Part shown: positions 20,617-30,792 of the stretch, in pieces | How the letters are laid out: each line of letters opens with the position of its first letter | Numbering within the stretch: position 1 is the stretch's first letter | Translations under genes and position numbers: made by a program | The notes under the pieces: model-generated | Seen by the model: only the letters and a program-made list of their open reading frames with translations | What the model was told of the DNA's origin: nothing | The model's database searches: none | Assembly: GCF_002564045.1 (NCBI RefSeq) | Contig: NZ_PDJK01000002.1 | Location: 682,001 to 746,000, forward strand | Origin: Amycolatopsis sulphurea | Lineage (GTDB): Bacteria; Actinomycetota; Actinomycetes; Mycobacteriales; Pseudonocardiaceae | Direction of reading: 5' to 3' | Length of the DNA: 64,000 nucleotides

Positions 20617-21870
20617 ATGCGCGTGTTGATGTTGTCGTGGGAGTACCCGCCCGTGGTCATCGGCGGGCTGGCCCGACACGTACATGCGCTGGCCCGGCAT
20701 CTCGCTCAGCAGGGACACGAGGTGGTCGTTCTGTGCCGCCACACCGCGGGCACCGACGCCTCCACCCATCCGCGCAGCGACCGTGTCGTAGACGGAGTGC
20801 GCGTGGTCCGGGTTGCCGAGGACCCGATGCATCTCACATTCGAGCGCGACCTCGTGGCGTGGACGCTCGCCATGGGACACGCAATGATCCGCGCTGCGCA
20901 AGATCTCTTGCGCAGCTGGCAACCCGATGTGGTGCACGCGCACGACTGGCTCGTCACACACCCCGCCATCGCGGTCGCCGAAGCAGCACACGTTCCGCTC
21001 GTCGGCACGATCCACGCGACCGAGGCAGGCCGGCACTCCGGGTGGCTTTCGCATCCGCTGAACCAACAGGTCCATTCGGTCGAGTGGTGGCTGGCCAACC
21101 GAGCCGATGCCCTGATCACCTGTTCACAGGCGATGCGGGCGGAAGTGGCCCACCTGTTCGAGATCGACGCCGCCGAAGTCGCCGTCATCCACAACGGTAT
21201 CGAGGCACGCAGCTGGCGCGTCTCGGCCGGCGAGGTGGCGAAAATGCGGGAACGACACAGCCCGGCCGGAGCACCGTTGCTGCTGTTCTTCGGACGGCTG
21301 GAGTGGGAAAAGGGCGTGCAAGATCTCCTGACCGCGCTCCCCCGCATCCGCCGCCGATTCCCGGGGACCAGACTGGTCGTTGCCGGAAAAGGGCGACACC
21401 ACGACGAGCTGGTCGAGCAGTCCCGCAAGCTGCGGATCCGCCGGGCCGTGGACTTCGCCGGCCACCTGCCCGACCGTGACCTGCGCGCGCTGCTCGCCGC
21501 GGCCAACGCGGTCGTGCTGCCCAGCCGCTATGAGCCGTTCGGGATCGTCGCACTCGAGGCGGCCGCCGCGAAGGCACCGCTGGTGGCCTCCACCGCCGGT
21601 GGTCTCGGCGAGGTGGTCTTGGACGGCGAGACCGGGCTGGCCTTCGAACCCGGCGACGTTACCGGCCTGACCGAAGCGGTCACCGCCGTCCTGAACGACG
21701 CCGCTGCGGCGACTCGCCGTGCACGAGCCGCACAGTCACGACTCTCCGGCGATTTCGACTGGGGCCGGATTGCCGAAGAGACCGTCAAGGTCTACCGCCG
21801 GGCACGAATAGGCGAGCCATTCGAACTGGGACGTCCGAAAATCGCAACCGGCAACGCCTTCACACCGTGA
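20617..21870 (+). CDS. GT4 glycosyltransferase, alpha-1,4-glucosyltransferase (Rv3032-like)
   Basis: 417 residues from the ATG at 20617. The glycogen-synthase-like start MLSWEYPPVVIGGLARHV, the HAHDWLVTHPA segment, FFGRLEWEKGVQDLL and the EX7E-type nucleotide-sugar site PSRYEPFGIVALEAAAAKAP are all present. Rv3032 extends alpha-1,4 glucan chains for methylglucose lipopolysaccharide and glycogen; the nearby methyltransferase and GH57 genes support the same pathway here. The donor (UDP- or ADP-glucose) cannot be read from sequence. Confidence 0.93.
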   Translation: MRVLMLSWEYPPVVIGGLARHVHALARHLAQQGHEVVVLCRHTAGTDASTHPRSDRVVDGVRVVRVAEDPMHLTFERDLVAWTLAMGHAMIRAAQDLLRSWQPDVVHAHDWLVTHPAIAVAEAAHVPLVGTIHATEAGRHSGWLSHPLNQQVHSVEWWLANRADALITCSQAMRAEVAHLFEIDAAEVAVIHNGIEARSWRVSAGEVAKMRERHSPAGAPLLLFFGRLEWEKGVQDLLTALPRIRRRFPGTRLVVAGKGRHHDELVEQSRKLRIRRAVDFAGHLPDRDLRALLAAANAVVLPSRYEPFGIVALEAAAAKAPLVASTAGGLGEVVLDGETGLAFEPGDVTGLTEAVTAVLNDAAAATRRARAAQSRLSGDFDWGRIAEETVKVYRRARIGEPFELGRPKIATGNAFTP

Positions 21871-21901
21871 CCAGCAGCCCGCCGGCAATGGACTCCATCC
21901 A

Positions 21902-22587
21902 TCAGCACCTTCCTGTCACAATCTTGACAGAAACAGGCTCAACGGACGGCGCATGCGGCTCGATGGCCATCCGGATCCGGTCCGCGAAGGCCGCCCGATC
22001 TTGATGGGCAGGCAGGCTGCCTTTACTGAGAGCTGAATAGACTCCGCCAGCGATCTGATCTAAGGTCAGTTCCCCACGATACTCAATGACACCATTATCC
22101 ACCGCATACCCGGCTGCCGCGAGCGATTCACCATAACGTGTTTGACTGATCTCGTCGGTTCCGCAGGTCGCGGTGAGGGGCCGGTCAAACCAGCCTGCGA
22201 GCACTTCACCGAGCGCACGCGACCACGCACTTTCCTGAGACCACAGAGGCAGGCCGTTCGTCACCACGGCGACTCCCCCTCCCTTCCGCAGCATTGGCCG
22301 AATAGCGGCGAACAGCCTCTCGTGGCCCATCCAGTGCCGACCCCACCAGCCGCTCCAGCGCGACGCGCCTTCTCCAACATGTCCGGCGACGGGTCCATTC
22401 CTCCCACTGCGCGAACACGCTCCGCCATCGGAAAGGTCAATTGCCCCGTACCGCACCCGAGATCGACGACAACGTCGTCACCGGTGAGGGTGAAAGCGTC
22501 ACAGAGCGCATCGACGACCTGCTCCGGATAACCGCGCCGGTACTGATGGTAGAAATCCACTACTTCCCCACTGAATCCCAAATCCAT
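21902..22587 (-). pseudogene. class I methyltransferase gene with internal deletion and frameshift
   Basis: From the ATG at 22587 the frame reads MDLGFSGEVVDFYHQYRRGY and the SAM motif VVVDLGCGTGQLTFPMAERV, then PSPDMLEKARRAG. Just after this the coding continues in another frame with HWMGHERLFAAIRPMLRKGG and runs to a normal-looking end at 21902 (VSVKIVTGRC). Relatives have roughly 40 residues between these two blocks, so a deletion near 22360-22380 removed the middle and broke the frame. No functional enzyme is expected. The gene borders the palindrome array at 22.8 kb. Confidence 0.7.
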
Positions 22588-22826
22588 ACAGCGATCGTGC
22601 CGACTACAGTGGATAAGGTCAGCCGATTTCGCCGTCAGCTGAGTGGAGGAAAACCGCATTTCGCGCAGAGCGAAATCGGTACCACCTGTCCGGCCAGATA
22701 AGTATCCTGTGGTGAGGAGAATCGGACAGTCCCCTCGCGACGCAGTACTTTTGACCGATTGGCAGCGCGGTCGATGTAGGTTGGCGCCCCTGGACAGTCT
22801 TCAGCTGCTCTGCCCTACTGCCGAAG

Positions 22827-23846
22827 GTCGCCGCTGAGCGGCAACGACTCGGGCAGGTCGCGTCATACCCGGTTTGAGCGCGCTTCATGCACGGGCCGAC
22901 CGCGCCTCGGCGACATTCGCCATCCAACGGCAACCGTGACGGCGATGCGAGGCCCAGCTGGATGGTCACTCCGGCCCCAGTCCCTGCGCCCGCCAGAGCA
23001 CCGGAAAGCGGCCTCGACCAGTCATTCGCCACTCAACGGCGAAAGCCCGGGATCGGCAGTGGAACGGCCGGTGAGCCGTTGCCGTTGCCACTGAGCGGCG
23101 AGTCCGAATCGACACCGGAAAACAAGGCCGCAGCTCGTCGCCGCTCAACGGCGAAAGCCCGGACGCCCGGAGACCAACCAGGAGCCGACGGCACCGCACC
23201 ACCGCGAGTCCCGGACCGCTCGGACAGTCGGGACAACCAATTCGCCACTCAACGCGACGCACGTCCGAGCGCACCCGAACGACCGCCAAACCCATAACGT
23301 CGTCCGACGGCTGGCTCCCCGGACCATTTGGTCCGCCGAAGCCGAACCCCTCGCCGCTCGGCGACGAGATCCGAAGTGCACGACCCGGCCCAACACGACG
23401 GCTGCTCCTCGCTCTCCCGCAGCGGAGTCTGAACCGCCCAACCGCTCCCTCCCCTCGGCGGCAAGACCCGAACCACATACCCACGCCCTCGCCACTCCGC
23501 GGCGAAAGCCGAAGCCACCCGACGCGCCTTCGCCCCTCGATGGCGAACCCAACTCACCCGGCCTCGCCAGAAAAGCCCTCGCCCCTAACCGGCAAGACCG
23601 CACCGGAAGAACCCACACCTTCCCTAGCCATCCAGCCTATGCCGCAGGCCTCGCGCCTCCCCGCGCGCACCGAGACCCAAACCGTCCAGACGAACGACAG
23701 CCCGAACCTCGACCTCAACGGCCAGATCCAATCCACGCCAACCATCCAAACCACCCGACCATGGTGGAACGATCTGTAACCCGCCGGTCGACGACTCACC
23801 GCGCGCTGAACAGCCAGAAGCCCGTGCGTTGCCAGTGAACGGCGGC
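22827..23846. repeat. second palindrome array, at least twelve copies
   Basis: Copies of the 19-bp GTCGCC/GGCGAC-type palindrome occur at 22827, 22916, 23025, 23084, 23137, 23241 (shortened), 23350 (shortened), 23488, 23529, 23578 and 23828, with further partial copies between. The best copy is GTCGCCGCTCAACGGCGAA at 23137. Spacing is irregular. Forward translation of some pieces gives SPSNGN, LPLSGES and PSPLTGK, the same motif that builds the repeat protein at 34.7 kb, so this could be a decayed coding array or a REP-like cluster. No intact gene is seen between 22588 and 23976. Confidence 0.75.
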
Positions 23847-23869
23847 GATGCACGGGCGCTGGAAAACCC

Positions 23870-23904
23870 GGGTCCGGTGGCGGGGAGCCTCCGCCACCGG
23901 ACCC
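23870..23904 (-). terminator. strong hairpin terminator after aceB
   Basis: Arms GGGTCCGGTGGCGG and CCGCCACCGGACCC form a perfect 14-bp stem with a 7-nt loop, about 70 bp past the aceB stop. Confidence 0.8.
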
Positions 23905-23976
23905 GTTCCCGCACAGTCCCAAACACAGTGCGGGAAGCCGGTCGTCCGCGGTCAGGTCACGGACGCCGGAGCAGGT

Positions 23977-25587
23977 TCACCGAATGGTGTCGGTGAGGTA
24001 CCGGGCGTAGGCGCCGGTGGTGAGGAAGCTCGGGAGCTTCTCGCCGAGGGCGGTCTCGGTGAAGATCGCCCGGGCGTCGTCGAGGCGGGCCGAGGCGCCC
24101 AAATCGGCGCGGACCTTGGCGAGTTCGTCGTCGAGGAACTCGACGGCCAGTTCGCGGGTGAGGGCCGTGCCGTCTTCCAGCTTGGTGCCGTTGCGGATCC
24201 ACTGCCAGATCTGGCAGCGGGCGATCTCGGCAGTCGCGGCGTCTTCCATCAGGTTGTGGATGGCGGCAGCGCCGATACCCCGCAGCCACGAGTCGACATA
24301 TCGCAAGGCGACGTCGATGTTCGCTCGCACGCCGGCCTCGGTCACCTCACCACCGGCGCTGGCGACGTCCAGGAGGTCTTCCGCGGACACCTCGACGTCT
24401 TCGCGCAACCTGGTGAGCTGGTTCGGCCATCCGCCGAGCACCGCGTCGAACACCTCGCGGCACACCGGGACCAGGCCGGGGTGCGCAACCCACGAGCCGT
24501 CGAACCCGTCGCCCGCTTCGCGGTCCTTGTCCTGGCGGACCTTCTCCAAAGCGAGTTCGTTGGTGGCAGGGTCCTTGCTCGGGATGAACGCAGCCATCCC
24601 GCCGATCGCGTGGGCGCCGCGGCGGTGGCAGGTGCGCACCAGCAGTTCCGTGTAGGCACGCATGAACGGGACGGTCATCGTCACCTGTGCCCGATCCGGC
24701 AGCACGAAGTCGGCACCGTGCGCGGAGAAGTTCTTGATGACGCTGAAAATGTAATCCCACCGGCCGGCGTTCAGGCCGGACGCGTGCTCACGCAGCTCGT
24801 AGAGGATCTCGTCCATTTCGAACGCGGCGGTGATCGTCTCGATCAGCACGGTCGCCCGGACGGTACCCCGCGGGATGCCGAGTTCCTGCTGCGCCAGCAG
24901 GAAAATGTCGTTCCACAGCCGGGCCTCGAGGTGGCTTTCCAGCTTCGGCAGGTAGAAGTACGGGCCGCTGCCGCGGGCGAGCAGCTGGCGGGCGTTGTGG
25001 AAGAAGTACAACCCGAAGTCCACGAGGCTGGCCGAAACGGGACGGCCGTCGATCCGGATGTGCTTCTCCACCAGGTGCCAGCCGCGCGGCCGCGCGACGA
25101 TGGTCGCCGGGTCGTCGCCGACCGTGTAGCGCTTGCCGGCCTCGGTGGTGAAGTCGATGTCGCGGCGGATGGCGTCGAAGAGGTTCAGCTGACCGTCGAC
25201 GATGTTGTGCCAGGTCGGCGAGGTCGCGTCCTCGAAGTCCGCCAGCCACACCTTGGCCCCGGAGTTGAGTGCGTTCACCGTCATCTTGCGGTCGGTCGGC
25301 CCGGTGATCTCCACCCGCCGGTCCTCGAGGCCGGGGGCGGGCGGGGCGATCCGCCAGCTGTCGTCGGTGCGGATCCTGTGCGTTTCCGGCAGGAAGTCCA
25401 GCCGCTCCTCTCCCGACTGCACCCGTTCGCGACGGCGACGGCGTTCGTCGAGCAGCTCGCTGCGACGACCGGCGAAGGTGTTGTCGAGCTTGGCCACGAA
25501 GTCCAGCGCGGCCGGGGTCAGAATCTCGGCGAACCGGCCATCGGTCGGCCCGGTGACCTCGATGCGGTAGTTCAGCTTGGCGGCCAT
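23977..25587 (-). CDS. aceB: malate synthase A
   Basis: 536 residues, the normal length of the A-type enzyme. It condenses glyoxylate with acetyl-CoA to malate, the second step of the glyoxylate shunt. The signature [21 protein letters not shown], the [11 protein letters not shown] active-site segment and [19 protein letters not shown] C-terminal motifs are visible. It lies 82 bp downstream of aceA with a hairpin in the gap. Mycobacterium uses GlcB (G type); the A-type enzyme beside aceA here is the arrangement of other actinomycetes. Confidence 0.97.
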   Translation of the reverse strand: MAAKLNYRIEVTGPTDGRFAEILTPAALDFVAKLDNTFAGRRSELLDERRRRRERVQSGEERLDFLPETHRIRTDDSWRIAPPAPGLEDRRVEITGPTDRKMTVNALNSGAKVWLADFEDATSPTWHNIVDGQLNLFDAIRRDIDFTTEAGKRYTVGDDPATIVARPRGWHLVEKHIRIDGRPVSASLVDFGLYFFHNARQLLARGSGPYFYLPKLESHLEARLWNDIFLLAQQELGIPRGTVRATVLIETITAAFEMDEILYELREHASGLNAGRWDYIFSVIKNFSAHGADFVLPDRAQVTMTVPFMRAYTELLVRTCHRRGAHAIGGMAAFIPSKDPATNELALEKVRQDKDREAGDGFDGSWVAHPGLVPVCREVFDAVLGGWPNQLTRLREDVEVSAEDLLDVASAGGEVTEAGVRANIDVALRYVDSWLRGIGAAAIHNLMEDAATAEIARCQIWQWIRNGTKLEDGTALTRELAVEFLDDELAKVRADLGASARLDDARAIFTETALGEKLPSFLTTGAYARYLTDTIR

Positions 25588-25620
25588 CTCGTACCTCCGC
25601 GAAGGGGAAGGAAGGGGGAC

Positions 25621-25654
25621 GGTCCGGCGGCGAAAGGGAATGCGCCGCCGGACC
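25621..25654 (-). terminator. hairpin in the aceA-aceB gap (terminator or attenuator)
   Basis: Perfect 12-bp arms GGTCCGGCGGCG and CGCCGCCGGACC around a 10-nt loop lie 15 bp after the aceA stop and about 33 bp before the aceB start. It could end most aceA transcripts or protect the aceA 3' end, giving unequal expression of the two genes. Confidence 0.7.
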
Positions 25655-25669
25655 GGGAGGGGGAGCAGG

Positions 25670-26956
<1,287 letters not shown>

Positions 26957-26970
26957 CGGACTCTCCCGTG

Positions 26971-27108
26971 TTGCGAAGTTTGCGATTGCTCGCCTTGCCT
27001 GGTGACGACACTGACACGAGCGGGAAAACCCGGTCCATAGCTCCAATTTGCCAATTTATGTGAAGGATGCCTAGCATCCTGCAAAGCTTGCGAATCACCA
27101 CTTCGCAA
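26971..27108. promoter_or_regulatory. aceA / ramB-like divergent control region with inverted repeats
   Basis: Four elements are seen. TTGCGAAGTTTGCGA at 26971 lies just upstream of aceA. A perfect inverted repeat AGGATGC-cta-GCATCCT is at 27064-27080. GCAAAGCTTGC is at 27081. TTGCGAA-7 nt-TTCGCAA is at 27088-27108. The TGCAAA/TTGCGA flavour resembles published RamB sites of Corynebacterium (AAAGTTTGCAAA-like), so binding by the divergent regulator is plausible but not shown. Confidence 0.55.
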
Positions 27109-27185
27109 GCACCGGAAGAACACGCGGCCTGGATCGTTCACGTAATCGTTCAGGCCCGGAAACCTTCCGGCCGAACGGAGGAGTG

Positions 27186-28610
27186 ATGGACAAAACTTTC
27201 GCCGGCGCGCGACTACGGCACCTGCGGGAGAGCCGGTCGATGAGCCAGGCCGACCTCGCCCGTGTGCTCGAGATCTCACCCAGTTATCTCAACCAGATCG
27301 AGCACAACTCCCGCCCGCTGACCGTCCCGGTGCTGCTGCGGATCACCCAGGCGTTCGGCGTGGACACGGAGTTCTTCGCCAACAACGACACCGCACGGCT
27401 GGTCGCGGACGTCCGGGAGGCGCTGCTCGACGAGGTCGTGGGCATCGACGTGACCACGAGCGAGCTGAACGAGCTGGCCACGAACCTGCCGTCGGTCGCC
27501 CAGGCACTGGTGAAGCTGCACCACAGCTACCGCAACGCGGTGGAGAGCACCGTCGCACTGACCACGGAGAACGGGCTCGGCCTGCACGGCAGCGCCGCCG
27601 GGGCGCTGCCGCACGAGGAGGTTCGCGACTTCTTCTACGAACGTGAGAACTACGTCGCCGAGCTTGACGAACGTGCCGAGCAGATGGCCACGGCCGTGCC
27701 GCTGGTCCGCGGCTCGGTGCTGGGCTCGCTCAAGGAACGGCTCTGGCAGCGCTATGGCGTTGAGGTGACCACCGACGGGATCGACGAATCAGCAGGTCAG
27801 CAGCACCGGTACGAACCGGCGACCCGGGTGCTGCGGCTCGCGCCGAGCCTGCGGATCGGGCAGCAGGCGTTCCGGATGGCTTCGCAGATCGCGCTGCTCG
27901 AGTACGACGATTTGATCACCGAACTAGCCGATTCGTGGGCATTTTCCGGTCCGGCCGCACGGACACTCGCGCGAGTCGGCCTGGCGAACTACTTCGCCGG
28001 TGCGCTGATCCTGCCGTATGGCTCGTTCCTGGACGCTGCAGAGCGGTTCCGTTACGACATCGAGCGGCTTTGCGATCACTTTGGCGTCGGCTTCGAGACG
28101 ACGTGTCACCGGCTGTCGACGTTGCAGCGGCCAAAGCAGCGTGGCATACCGTTCTCGTTCGTGCGGGTGGACCGGGCCGGGAACATGTCCAAGCGCCAGT
28201 CGGCAGCCGGCTTCCACTTCTCGCGCGTGGGTGGCGCGTGCCCGCTGTGGAACATCTACGAAGCGTTCACCTCACCGGGCAAGATCCTCACCCAGATCGC
28301 CGCGTTACCGGATGGCAAGCGCTACTTCTGGATCGCGCGCACGGTATCCCGCAACATCGGCGGCTACGGGCGGCCGGGCAAGACGTTCACCGTCGGCCTC
28401 GGCTGCGAACTGCGCCATGCCGGCCGGCTCATCTACTCGACCGGCCTCGACCTGGACGAACCCGCCGCGGCGACGCCGATCGGCATGGGCTGCAAAGTCT
28501 GTGAACGGCCGGCGTGCTCGCAACGCGCGTTTCCGGCGATCGGCAAACCACTGACGGTCGACGAGAACACGAGCAGCTTCGTCCCCTACCCCGCCGTTCC
28601 CAAGAAGTGA
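27186..28610 (+). CDS. RamB-like short-chain fatty acyl regulator (XRE family)
   Basis: 474 residues from the ATG at 27186, preceded by GGAGGAGTG. The N-terminal HTH (RLRHLRESRSMSQADLARVLEISPSYLNQIEHN) is XRE type. The middle has the ImmA/IrrE-like domain found in this family, and the C-terminal ScfR domain ends with the cysteine cluster MGCKVCERPACSQRAFP. RamB and its mycobacterial counterpart control isocitrate lyase and acetate genes; divergence from aceA here supports the same target. It probably binds the inverted repeats between the two genes and its own promoter. Confidence 0.9.
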   Translation: MDKTFAGARLRHLRESRSMSQADLARVLEISPSYLNQIEHNSRPLTVPVLLRITQAFGVDTEFFANNDTARLVADVREALLDEVVGIDVTTSELNELATNLPSVAQALVKLHHSYRNAVESTVALTTENGLGLHGSAAGALPHEEVRDFFYERENYVAELDERAEQMATAVPLVRGSVLGSLKERLWQRYGVEVTTDGIDESAGQQHRYEPATRVLRLAPSLRIGQQAFRMASQIALLEYDDLITELADSWAFSGPAARTLARVGLANYFAGALILPYGSFLDAAERFRYDIERLCDHFGVGFETTCHRLSTLQRPKQRGIPFSFVRVDRAGNMSKRQSAAGFHFSRVGGACPLWNIYEAFTSPGKILTQIAALPDGKRYFWIARTVSRNIGGYGRPGKTFTVGLGCELRHAGRLIYSTGLDLDEPAAATPIGMGCKVCERPACSQRAFPAIGKPLTVDENTSSFVPYPAVPKK

Positions 28611-28614
28611 GACG

Positions 28615-29016
28615 TCACGAACTCCGCGAACGGAGGTAGGCATTCGACGCCGGCAAGTACGCAAGCACCAGGCCGGCAATCGCCAGCACAGCCTGCGCTA
28701 TCGCGCCGACGCCACCTGGCGACAGTGTGAATCCATCAGCGAGTCCGTCCACGGCACCGTAGCCGAAGACCAAGGCAGGTACCGCGAGCACGGTGAGCGT
28801 GATCCGCCCCCACCGTCCACCGAGCCAGAGCCGCAGCACCGAATAGAACCCGATCAAACTCATGGCCAGGAGGCCGAGACGGCCGGGGGTCTCAAGGTGC
28901 TGCATTTCGAAGATCGAGATCAGCCAGAGCAGGCTCTGGCCGGCGAAGACCACGACAGCGAGCACCACCGGCGCCGGACGGTCACCCTCATCATCGACAT
29001 TCACGAACGGACACAT
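28615..29016 (-). CDS. small four-helix membrane protein, unknown function
   Basis: 133 residues from the ATG at 29016 (MCPFVNVDDEG). About four hydrophobic segments are visible: PVVLAVVVFAGQSLLWLI, LGLLAMSLIGFYSVLRL, ITLTVLAVPALVFGYG and IAQAVLAIAGLVLAYLP. I do not recognise the family. It converges on the RamB-like gene (5-bp gap) and diverges from ilvA, with both promoters in the 96-bp gap. Confidence 0.75.
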   Translation of the reverse strand: MCPFVNVDDEGDRPAPVVLAVVVFAGQSLLWLISIFEMQHLETPGRLGLLAMSLIGFYSVLRLWLGGRWGRITLTVLAVPALVFGYGAVDGLADGFTLSPGGVGAIAQAVLAIAGLVLAYLPASNAYLRSRSS

Positions 29017-29112
29017 TAGGGCGGATCGGCGACAGCCAGTATCCGCTGACCGCATGCTGCCGCCGGGCACCCGCGCGAATGGCTCAGTGAGCGGGAAGTA
29101 GATTCAGCGACT

Positions 29113-30369
29113 GTGCAACGGATCGAAACCGTCGATGCCCAGATGGTGGAACAGGCTGCCGAACGGCTTTCGGGAGTCATCACCCGGACACCGCTCGAGC
29201 CCAACGCCCGGCTCTCGTCCCGTGTGGACGCACGCGTCTGGCTGAAGCGCGAGGACCAGCAGACTGTCCGCTCGTACAAGATCCGCGGCGCGTACAACTT
29301 CATAGTCCAGCTCGCTGACGACACTCGGGCACGCGGCGTCGTCTGCGCGAGCGCCGGCAACCACGCACAAGGTGTCGCGTACGCATGTCGCCGTTTGGGG
29401 GCGAACGGCCGTGTGTACGTCCCCGGTACCACGCCGCGCCAGAAGCGTGAACGCATCGCTGCACTCGGTGGCGCGCATATCGAGGTCATCGTGGTCGGCG
29501 AAACCTACGAAGACGCTTTCACCGCGGCGAAGGACGACGCGCACCGCACCGGGGCGACTCTCGTGCCGGCCTTCGACGACATCCGCACCGTCGCCGGGCA
29601 GGGCACTGTCGCGCTCGAAATCGTCGAACAGCTGGGCTTCGTCCCGGATGTACTGGTGGTTCCGGTCGGCGGCGGCGGGCTGCTGGCGGGCATGGCGACG
29701 TGGCTGCGCGAGCGGCATCCGGAGATTCGAGTCGTCGGTGTGGAACCGGCGGGAGCGATGTGTATGGCAGCTGCGCTCACCGAGGGCGAACCGGTGCGAA
29801 TCGCCGCCGTCGACCCGTTCGTCGACGGCGCTGCAGTGCGCGAAGCCGGCCAGGTGACGTTCCCTCTCGTTCGCGAGAGCGGGTCGGAGCTGACATCGGT
29901 CGCCGAGGGTGCGGTGTGCACCGAGATGTTGTCGATGTACCAGTCGGACGGCATCGTCGCCGAACCCGCCGGCGCACTCGCCGCGGCCGCGCTCGGAAAC
30001 ACCGTGCACGTCGTACCCGGCCAGACGGTGGTGTGCCTCGTCTCCGGCGGGAACAACGACGTCAGCCGGTACAGCGAAATCCTCGAACGGTCACTGATCC
30101 ACGAGGGCTTGCGGCACTACTTCCTCGTCGGCTTCCCCCAGGAGCCGGGCGCGCTCCGCCGGTTCCTCGACGAGATCCTCGGCCCGGAGGACGACATCAC
30201 CCGCTTCGAGTACGTCAAGCGCAACAACCGGGAGACCGGGCCGGCGCTGATCGGCATCGAAATCGCCCGCCGCGCGGACCTGCCCGGCCTGCTGTCCCGG
30301 CTGGCCGCGAGCCCGCTGCAAGTCGAGCGAGTGGAACCGGGCAGTCCGCTGTACCACTTCGTCGTCTGA
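29113..30369 (+). CDS. ilvA: threonine ammonia-lyase (threonine dehydratase)
   Basis: 418 residues from a GTG at 29113. This PLP enzyme deaminates threonine to 2-oxobutyrate, the entry to isoleucine. The PLP lysine is in QTVRSYKIRGAYNF, the phosphate loop is VPVGGGGLLAG, and ASAGNHAQGVAYA is intact. The last about 80 residues (HYFLVGFPQEPGALRRFLDE ...) form a single ACT-like regulatory domain. The length fits the actinobacterial IlvA with one ACT domain; isoleucine feedback is typical for the family but not visible directly. Confidence 0.95.
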   Translation: MQRIETVDAQMVEQAAERLSGVITRTPLEPNARLSSRVDARVWLKREDQQTVRSYKIRGAYNFIVQLADDTRARGVVCASAGNHAQGVAYACRRLGANGRVYVPGTTPRQKRERIAALGGAHIEVIVVGETYEDAFTAAKDDAHRTGATLVPAFDDIRTVAGQGTVALEIVEQLGFVPDVLVVPVGGGGLLAGMATWLRERHPEIRVVGVEPAGAMCMAAALTEGEPVRIAAVDPFVDGAAVREAGQVTFPLVRESGSELTSVAEGAVCTEMLSMYQSDGIVAEPAGALAAAALGNTVHVVPGQTVVCLVSGGNNDVSRYSEILERSLIHEGLRHYFLVGFPQEPGALRRFLDEILGPEDDITRFEYVKRNNRETGPALIGIEIARRADLPGLLSRLAASPLQVERVEPGSPLYHFVV

Positions 30370-30390
30370 CCGTTTCCGCTGGTCAGCGGC

Positions 30391-30749
30391 ATTTGCCAAA
30401 AAACGGCAACAGCGATCAGCCCAGTTCGCGCGGCCTTCGCGGTCGATCTTCGCGGACGCGACGCGGTCACCTTCGAGCCAGTAGAACCAGGCAATAGGAG
30501 ACTCGCGATCGACCCGTCCCAGGTAAGCCGCTCGGTCAGCCGAGGGGCAATCCGATCATCACCGGACATGACATTCTCGGCGGTCAGCGTAGGCGGCAGT
30601 GTCTCCATCACACTCCCGAACAGCTCGACAAGTTCGGCACACCCACGCACGACGCTGGTCCCGGTCACCCACGCGGCGTCGTCGGTGAAGCCAGCCAACA
30701 GGCCTTCGGGATCGCGCGCGTTGAAAGCAGCCACGTGACGCCGCCGCAC
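30391..30749 (-). pseudogene. frameshifted SnoaL/NTF2-like protein gene
   Basis: From a GTG at 30749 the frame reads VAAFNARDPEGLLAGFTDDA, RGCAELVELFGSVMETLPP and ends its homology at LTERLTWDG. The continuation is in another frame: DRESPIAWFYWLEGDRVASA then KIDREGRANWADR. One indel near 30510 explains the switch, and the 3' end then runs on without a normal stop. The parts fit a nuclear-transport-factor-2-fold protein of about 110 residues (SnoaL/SgcJ type). A sequencing error is the alternative. Confidence 0.6.
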
Positions 30750-30792
30750 TTCTCATGGAACAAGATTACCGACGGCGTCACGGGAATTTTCG

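Noticed and set aside
22827..23846. Possible CRISPR array because of regularly recurring short palindromes.
   Set aside because: Spacing is irregular, the repeat is only 19 bp with variable arms, spacers are not of constant length and no cas genes are present.
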